NCBI RefSeq assembly: GCF_932526225.1
Contig: NC_064035.1
Span: 3,533,501-3,597,500, forward strand
Direction of reading: 5' to 3'
From: Nematostella vectensis
Lineage: Eukaryota > Cnidaria > Anthozoa > Actiniaria > Edwardsiidae
Length of the DNA stretch: 64,000 nt
Positions 58,643-64,000 of the stretch are shown one piece after another (position 1 is the stretch's first letter; each line of letters opens with the position of its first letter). Both the position numbers and the translations under genes were made by a program. The notes beneath the pieces are model-generated. The model made no database searches. It saw only the letters and a list, made by a program, of their open reading frames with translations, and was not told the origin of the DNA.

Positions 58643-60117
58643 GACTTCTTCGGACCCCAAGCCGCTTCGGGTCGCCACTCGTACCCAGGCTTCTTGTGGC
58701 GCCACTCTCCATACCTCGGATTTCGCTCTACGAGCTTTACACCACTGGGCACCGCCTTTGCGTATATGGCATCTGTGCACACTCGGAGGACGTCTTCGCG
58801 AGGGATCCGCCTCAACATGCGTCGCAACGCTATGTTTGTGTACGCCAAGACGAAGGCCCTGATATGGTACCATTGTGAGCGCCGGACACCGTCTTTGTAT
58901 TGGATCAGATGAGCCCCGTCGGCATGCTCGAAGTTAAGTAAGTGGTCGGTGCCCGCAAGGAGGTTTGTCAGATACGCGGCTTCTTCACGGTCGCGGACTA
59001 CGATCGAGGACTCGTCGCCATGGCGAGCGCACTTGCCTACGAAACGGACAGCGAGATCTCGACCCTCAGGGTACTGCGAGTCTTCGCCGCCGGGGCGGCA
59101 CGCGATGGAGTGGGGGAACTTGATGGAGTCCTTTTTTCCGACGCTATACAACACCTCCCTCGCCGTGGCCATGACGAGGTCACCCGAGTCTAACAGGTCC
59201 TTGAGCTCCGGCGTGGTGATCCAGCCCTCGTTTTGCTCCAAGTGCTGCCCCACCCTCCCGGAAGTGTAGGGGTGGCAGGCCTCAGAGAACTCCCACTCGG
59301 TCAGCTGAATGGCCCCGGTTAGTTGAAGAACCTCGCTCAATGGCCGTCCCACAACATCCGCGATACGATACACGTTCGTAGGGAAGCCGTATTTCCGTAC
59401 CAAATCAATGGCGTCCGAGGCGCCGCCGAAGACACTGTCCTCGCATCCTAGGTACGCCGCACGCATGTCGATGTGCGCATGAGGCTGCGCCCCTAAGTTT
59501 TCCTTGCTATTCCACACTTTGGACTCAACCTGCGCCGCTCGCCAGACGTCCCTGTATTTAAGAGGCGTTGGCCTGATGTTCTCTTTTTGGGTCCACTTTT
59601 TGAAGCGATACCCTATCGCACCGCCCATCGAGTGCGTAGCTTCGGTGTATTCTTGGTAGGCTGGGTGATCATCAGGGAGCCATTGAGGATCATGTCCAGT
59701 CTCGTCTGTAAACGCCCTGTCGATAGCCGCTCCGTCCTGTCCCGATCGGTACAGTTTGCCTTCGTGCGTGACTATAACACGCCCACACAGCCAGATCCTC
59801 GTGCTTCTGGGGATCGCCCTGTTTATGAAGCGGATGAGCACCTCTCGCACCTCCGCCTCGAGCGTTTTTGTGGGGGCACTGGTGGCGCGAAGCGCTGCCT
59901 TCTGCTGACATAACGAACGAAGCTCCCTCTCAGCCTCGAAGTCTAGGCCGTGGACGCTCGCGATCGCAGGTGGTTCAGTCGGAAGCTCCGCCCAGGCGTG
60001 GTTATTGTGGCAAGGGATGCGGATTTGTGCGTACCCCCTCTTGTACTTCCCCGAGTCCCACATAACGTTGCCCAGGGCGCCCACGGCTACCAGCTTTATC
60101 TCTAGCTTCTTTTCCAT
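58627..60117 (-). CDS. Divergent family-B-like DNA polymerase, 496 residues before the frame ends
   Basis: An N-terminal ~200 residues have no recognisable exonuclease motifs. HAHIDMRAAYLG (Asp at ~217) fits polymerase motif A, where the usual form is Dxx(S/A)xYP. GWITTPELKDLLDSG matches the palm-associated strand-helix. RDLAVRFVGK (~353-362) sits where motif B would be. VLRVCTDAIYAKA (TD at ~448-449) fits motif C, with Ala in place of the usual Ser. The order A-B-C with this spacing suggests a family-B palm. It is about half the size of normal Polinton polymerases. The ATG abuts the stop of the upstream gene. The C-terminus (PKKSGGLG) falls at a G7 run, beyond which the helicase frame begins. 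Confidence 0.6.
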   Translation of the reverse strand: MEKKLEIKLVAVGALGNVMWDSGKYKRGYAQIRIPCHNNHAWAELPTEPPAIASVHGLDFEAERELRSLCQQKAALRATSAPTKTLEAEVREVLIRFINRAIPRSTRIWLCGRVIVTHEGKLYRSGQDGAAIDRAFTDETGHDPQWLPDDHPAYQEYTEATHSMGGAIGYRFKKWTQKENIRPTPLKYRDVWRAAQVESKVWNSKENLGAQPHAHIDMRAAYLGCEDSVFGGASDAIDLVRKYGFPTNVYRIADVVGRPLSEVLQLTGAIQLTEWEFSEACHPYTSGRVGQHLEQNEGWITTPELKDLLDSGDLVMATAREVLYSVGKKDSIKFPHSIACRPGGEDSQYPEGRDLAVRFVGKCARHGDESSIVVRDREEAAYLTNLLAGTDHLLNFEHADGAHLIQYKDGVRRSQWYHIRAFVLAYTNIALRRMLRRIPREDVLRVCTDAIYAKAVPSGVKLVERNPRYGEWRHKKPGYEWRPEAAWGPKKSGGLG

Positions 60118-60762
60118 CTAAAAGAGGTCTTCTTTGGTGCATCCCGTAGTGGCCAGCTTCTTGTCATATCGCTCGAGGATCTTGCCTCGTGTCTTGGTTA
60201 GACCAAGGGAGCGCGAGGTGCCGCGATTCCTCAAGAAGTCGGCAACATAGCTCACAACACAGTTAGCGAAGGCGTCACTCCCCCCCCCCCCCCCCCCCCG
60301 CTCAAACATTGGCCCAGGCTCCCCATTTTGCTCAGGTAAAGGGCGAAGCTCGTATCTCACGTAGACGAGGTACTCTCGTCCTTTCTCCCAAATACCCGCG
60401 TCGATGCCTTCCAGGGCGCCGACTGCGATTTGGTCCCCTCTTTTGACTAACGACCCACCAATCTTGTGCTCAGAGCGCCCTTCCTCCTCCGTGATTGGCG
60501 CCAACGGCTCTGCGGGGGCCTTACCAGCGACCGTGAAGAGCCCGTAACGCCGGTCGGGGTCTACCATCTCGAGCACCATCGGCAGCACTGCGTTTGCCCT
60601 CAGAGAATCTCGCTCGTGCGAGACCCACCACACCGAGCCGTCGTCATTAATATCAGGCCCCCGCATAACCGGCTTTAGAGCAATGACACCTGCTCCACCA
60701 AGATCTCTTATCTCCTGGTAAACACCGGCGCTTACGTCTTGGCCCCGAACAGTGGCATCCAC
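60118..60762 (-). CDS. Polinton replication-operon protein, 214 residues, unknown
   Basis: No domain recognised. The sequence is a mixed alpha/beta protein with GPDINDDGSVWWVSHERDSL, VDPDRRYGLFTV and KGREYLVYVRYELRPLP, then a six-glycine run encoded by a C18 homopolymer (60282-60299), then FADFLRNRGTSRSL-like helical sequence with a basic C-terminus. It lies directly upstream of the polymerase with one-base spacing, so a replication role such as single-strand binding or terminal-protein function is possible but unproven. The homopolymer makes frame integrity uncertain in the second half. Confidence 0.55.
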   Translation of the reverse strand: MDATVRGQDVSAGVYQEIRDLGGAGVIALKPVMRGPDINDDGSVWWVSHERDSLRANAVLPMVLEMVDPDRRYGLFTVAGKAPAEPLAPITEEEGRSEHKIGGSLVKRGDQIAVGALEGIDAGIWEKGREYLVYVRYELRPLPEQNGEPGPMFERGGGGGGSDAFANCVVSYVADFLRNRGTSRSLGLTKTRGKILERYDKKLATTGCTKEDLF

Positions 60763-61019
60763 GCTTGGGAACCGAAGATGGGCGCCGCCGACGAAGAGAG
60801 AATAGTACTTCTCGGGGTCTGAGCTCTATAGGCCCCTTTGCTGCCGGGACGGCGGACTTCCTCTGTCCACACTTTCGCCGGTACGAGCGTCTTAAGCAGC
60901 TTGTGTTTGACATCGTCGGGGATGTCCTCGTCCAGGATGTTCTGGACCAGCCCTGCCAGTACGGCGGGCGCCTCTTTGTCAGGCATGCAATTGAGAATCT
61001 CCTCTATATAAGCGTCCAT
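60732..61019 (-). CDS. Small acidic Polinton protein, ~95 residues
   Basis: MDAYIEEILNCMPDKEAPAV begins directly at the edge of a 60-70-bp tandem repeat. The first ~55 residues are acidic and helical (LVQNILDEDIPDDVKHKLLK). The rest overlaps the start of the 214-residue gene by about 30 bases. No function recognised. The acidic N-terminal part looks real by composition; the C-terminal part is less certain because it contains a GCCGGGACGGC hairpin variant. Confidence 0.45.
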   Translation of the reverse strand: MDAYIEEILNCMPDKEAPAVLAGLVQNILDEDIPDDVKHKLLKTLVPAKVWTEEVRRPGSKGAYRAQTPRSTILSSSAAPIFGSQAWMPLFGAKT

Positions 61020-61582
61020 GTTTGGGTATACCCTGTGCCACCCAGTCTCCGACTGCCCGTATCACAACCGGCGGGACGAGTGTTTGGGTATGACTTGTGC
61101 CACCCAATCTCTAATTGCCCGTACCACAGCCGGCGGGACGAGTGTTTGGGTATGCCTTGTGCCACCCAGTCTCTAGACGCCCGTACCGCTGGCCGCGGTG
61201 TCGGACAGGACGAGCGTTTGGGTATGCCTTGTGCCACCCAGTCTCTAATGCCCGTACCGCGGGCTGCGATGTCAGACAGGACGAGTGCGAACCATTTCCG
61301 AGCGCGCCTCTCGACGCCGCGCATCCTCTGCCCTTCACGATTCGCTCCGCAGGGGCGGCACAACCGCGTCTTCAACCGAGTCCCTATGCCGCAGATCCTG
61401 CACAGCACGGGGAGGGGGCTGCCCTTACGGAGCCTTTGGAGGTGCACCTTGCAGTAGGTGTCCATGCACCTCCGGCCGCACGTGTTTGCGTGGCCGACCC
61501 TTAGCCACCCGCAATAATCCTTTCCCCACTTCATCCTTCGAACGCTCGGTATACCACAGGACATACGGATGTCTAATTGCAA
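61004..61582 (-). CDS. Cysteine-rich zinc-binding-like protein with repeat-derived tail
   Basis: The N-terminal ~100 residues carry paired cysteines and a histidine: DYCGW, HANTCGRRCMDTYCKVH, then LCRICGIGTRLKTRLCRPCG, the latter a compact CxxC...CxxC knuckle. Basic residues are frequent, suggesting DNA or RNA binding. The C-terminal ~90 residues are translated from a tandem DNA repeat and repeat a DWVAQGIPK phrase with small changes before drifting off frame. The frame start at 61582 may be internal because the region to its right is unassigned. Confidence 0.5.
   Translation of the reverse strand: MQLDIRMSCGIPSVRRMKWGKDYCGWLRVGHANTCGRRCMDTYCKVHLQRLRKGSPLPVLCRICGIGTRLKTRLCRPCGANREGQRMRGVERRARKWFALVLSDIAARGTGIRDWVAQGIPKRSSCPTPRPAVRASRDWVAQGIPKHSSRRLWYGQLEIGWHKSYPNTRPAGCDTGSRRLGGTGYTQTWTLI
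61019..61285. repeat. Tandem repeat, ~60-70-bp unit, 4 copies
   Basis: Each copy holds GTTTGGGTATGCCTTGTGCC then ACCCAGTCTCTAATGCCCGTACC-like sequence, a variable GC-rich spacer and GGACGAGTG. Unit length changes because two copies have an extra GATGTC/GTGTCGGACA segment. It forms the 3' part of the zinc-binding gene on the minus strand. Confidence 0.9.
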
Positions 61583-62063
61583 GTCCTTGGGGGTTCGAAC
61601 TGCATCATTGGAAAAATGTAGCCATGATACTTCATAACAGCTTCATTTATTAGAGTGCGAGCCACAAAGCCCTTAAAAACGTATGTCATGAAGTACCAAG
61701 CTCAATTATCCAAGATGGCGGCTCGACTCAAACACGGGATCAGATCTAAAGTGCTTGGCTGGAAACTTTCAGTAACAACCGAGGGGAAAGCTTCGTAGAT
61801 GGAGCCTTAAAGAGTTCGACCGCCTCTGAAACTGTATTTCGGAAACAGGAGGCTTCTGTGGCAAACAAGGACTGCCATAGATCGTAGACCCGTGGCCGGT
61901 GATCGAGCGTTCGATAAAAAGAACACACGACGGTATTCGTTCGAATCCCTCAATGGCATCGCCCTATCATCGCTGCTTTAGCAGAGAAATCCCGAGAGAA
62001 GTTCGAAGCCATGAATAATTGAACGACCAAACTGGGGGATTGGGAGCAATTCAAGCACCACGT
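61583..62063. other. Unassigned segment inside the right end of the Polinton
   Basis: Sits between the zinc-binding gene and the right inverted repeat, and has no counterpart beside the left repeat. Less GC-rich than the rest of the element. Short open pieces exist on both strands but none shows a domain. It could be a decayed gene or a nested insertion; no clear insertion ends were found. Confidence 0.4.
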
Positions 62064-62436
62064 GAGTAAAACTCAGGTTTAAACGCCACGCCAGCGGCTT
62101 TGAATTTACGGCCGAAAAACGGCTCCGTAGGTCGGCGGCCCTCCTCGTTTTCACGGCCCTAGCACACGTCCCCGACATAGATTAACCATCTACGCGGAGC
62201 GTGTTTTGCGTAGACCTACTTCTGCTAAGTATCCATCTACGCGAAGTGGCCCCGACGTAGATTAATTATTAATCTACGCGTCACCGAAAGTCCCCAGCCT
62301 GGAGTGGGGCTGGGAGGCCCGGAGGGGCGATTCGCGCCTCCCACTCGTTTCACTGAAAGCGGGCTGGGAGGCCCGGAGCGGCGATTCGCGCCTCCCACTA
62401 GTTTCACTGAAACCCCCTAGTCCCCCCCCCCCCCCC
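62064..62436 (-). repeat. Right terminal inverted repeat, 373 bp
   Basis: Reverse complement of 49698-50070 with about five substitutions, ending in C15. It contains the same TTTCAGTGAAA subrepeats and GCGTAGAT motifs. The near-identity of the two ends suggests recent insertion or ongoing gene conversion. Confidence 0.95.
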
Positions 62437-62442
62437 GTGTTT
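62437..62442. other. Right target-site duplication GTGTTT
   Basis: Follows the terminal C15 directly and matches 49692-49697 exactly. Confidence 0.88.
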
Positions 62443-64000
62443 GTATCTCTGTGTAAGCGGGGCAGACGGATAAGTCCCAAAAAGGTAAGCGTGTGCGTGT
62501 CTGGCGTGGGTGGGTGCGTGTGCGCGGGTGTGTCTGGCGTGCGTGGGTGCGTGGGTGCGTGTCTGGCTTGGGTGTGTGTATGCGCATGCGTATATGTGGA
62601 ATCGCCTATCTTGTAGCTTCCGGGCTTTAAATATGCCGGATAGCAGAACGTCACGACAAGCTCGCCACGCCCTCCCGACGCCCACCCGCCGAAAATCGTT
62701 CGGCGGGGCGAGACCCTTCAGGATAAAATTACCCCAGGCAATCGAGCGAGTTGCCTGTACACTGTTCAGTGCGTTTGGTGCGGCCATATGGAAACTAGCC
62801 CCAAAACGCTGGGTAAAACACAAACTCTTAGGAGTAAAGTAAAAATTTATTATTCTTCCAACACAACATACACTACATACCAACCTTCATTTCATAAGGT
62901 TAGAAATTCTAAAATAGCCTGCAGTTCACATTGAGGACTCAGATGTACCCAAATATATTGATAAAAAATTGCTTTGTTTTATTCCTCAAGTTAAAAATAG
63001 TCCCTTTTAGAAGATTCACGGTTTTTGCATATAAAAAGATTGTCTCGAGTAATTAAACGGTATTTGTTATTCTTTCCCAATTGCAAAAAGATTTTGTATG
63101 GCACTAGTCCGATGACAGCTCGCTTATACTATCGCGAAGGCACATAAAAATAAAAGAATTGGATAATGCGAATAATCGCGAGTAATACGAAAAAGTGTCC
63201 GCTTATTCCAATATTACATATGTACGTTATATAAAGGTTCTTTTGAAATTGATAACTAGACCACTTTATGATCTGATTGTCGTGAATAGCTTCAGGGCGG
63301 GGCTGATAGCAATAATAATTTAATCTTCTGAATATTTCTATTATCCTTGCGCTGAAACAAATGCTCAAGACAAACAAATCGTATACACCCTATTTCCAAT
63401 ACGCTTGTACAGATAAATCATGTACATTCTCTCGAGTTTTGCCTTGCGCTCGCGGTAACCTTATTCATCGTATTTAAGGTGAAAAACCAGGGAGAATTCA
63501 ATTCGCATAATCAGCATTTGCAAATCTTCAACGGAGTCAGACAAGCGTAATATGGTAAAATACGCATCGACGGTTGAACGTTTATCGAAGAAAGTGTACA
63601 TCGAAACAGGTTTATTTTTGGCTACGTTAAATGTAGAAATAGTCCAATTCCCCCAGGGATAACAAAACGAGTGTCTAAAGAGTGACAAAACCTTTGTTTA
63701 GACGCGATGTCCTCTGAAGCCTTTTCATTATGGGATGAAGTCAAAAGGCAACGACCCCGAACAGGCAGACGACTCGCGTCAGTCAAGACATCGTGTAATT
63801 GACGAGACATCGCATGATCGACGAGACATCGACGAAAGATCGACGAGACACGTATAATTGACGACCTCAATAGTCTTGCCTTTCTTATAACTATTCGCAA
63901 TTCGAATATCTACCGTATCACGTATTACTAAGAGTGGCCTTGGTCGACATTCCGAAAGAACCATTCGGTGAATTTCCGGAGCTGCCCCGAAGCTGTTCGG
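62443..64000. other. Host flank right of the Polinton
   Basis: A GT/GC-rich microsatellite-like tract of the form GTGTCTGGCGTGGGTGGGTG lies at about 62,485-62,580. A GC-richer patch at 62,640-62,760 is followed by AT-rich DNA. A short GACGAGACATCG phrase is repeated loosely near 63,805-63,850. No gene is supported. Confidence 0.45.

Larger units (their letters stand above)
49698..62436. mobile_element. Polinton/Maverick-type virus-like transposon, 12.7 kb, degraded
   Basis: Bounded by 373-bp terminal inverted repeats (49698-50070 and 62064-62436) and a perfect 6-bp target duplication. Contents: packaging ATPase, double-jelly-roll-type major capsid candidate, penton/minor-capsid candidate, several hydrophobic small proteins, a polymerase-helicase module, a zinc-binding protein and an integrase scrap. 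Base composition is clearly more GC-rich than the host DNA on both sides. Genes are packed tightly, often abutting or converging. At least six lesions affect the major genes, and no cysteine protease is seen. I infer a defective integrated copy of a lineage related to Polintons and adintoviruses that propagates in cnidarians. Whether particles were ever made by this lineage is inference from the capsid-like genes. Confidence 0.9.

Noticed and set aside
61910..61950. tRNA-like T-arm GTTCGAATCCC
   Set aside because: No matching acceptor, D or anticodon stems could be found around it.

Overview
The window is animal nuclear DNA, most likely from a cnidarian and probably an anthozoan such as a sea anemone. 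The genes are short-exon and intron-rich, the host DNA is AT-rich, and the proteins are clearly metazoan (two Sp-family zinc-finger factors, OLA1, the axonemal TPR protein ODAD4/TTC25, and a PIF1 helicase). The species call is an inference from general character, not from a diagnostic sequence.

Layout. Bases 1-3307 hold no gene I can support. Sp5 (minus, 2 exons) lies at 3308-4615. About 10 kb of AT-rich DNA without a recognisable gene follows, then a ~54-bp minisatellite (14.88-17.33 kb). OLA1 (minus, 16 exons, 398 residues) fills 17.8-27.75 kb. A second Sp gene of the Sp1-4 class (minus, 2 exons) lies at 29.2-31.0 kb and stands head-to-head with ODAD4 (plus, 10 exons, 31.7-37.0 kb). PIF1 (plus, 12 exons called) follows at 38.0-49.3 kb. 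One of its introns carries a ~3.8-kb, 28-bp minisatellite.

The last part (49,698-62,436) is a 12.7-kb integrated virus-like transposon of the Polinton/Maverick type. It has 373-bp terminal inverted repeats and a perfect 6-bp target duplication (GTGTTT). It is clearly richer in G+C than its surroundings. It encodes a major-capsid-like protein, a minor-capsid/penton-like protein, an A32-type packaging ATPase, several small membrane or coiled-coil proteins, a zinc-binding protein, and a divergent family-B-like polymerase next to a superfamily-1 helicase. A scrap of retroviral-type integrase survives. Most of the larger genes are broken, and one internal deletion joins the integrase and helicase remnants tail to tail, so this copy looks non-autonomous.

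The points I find most striking are these. (1) An OLA1 intron appears to have AT-AC ends behind a 12-nt exon. (2) Another OLA1 intron consists almost wholly of ~95 copies of an 18-bp unit that duplicates its own 5' splice site. (3) The Sp-OLA1-Sp gene order resembles the human SP3-OLA1-SP9 neighbourhood. (4) The Polinton-like element has an unusual replication module and a family of dispersed short hairpins.
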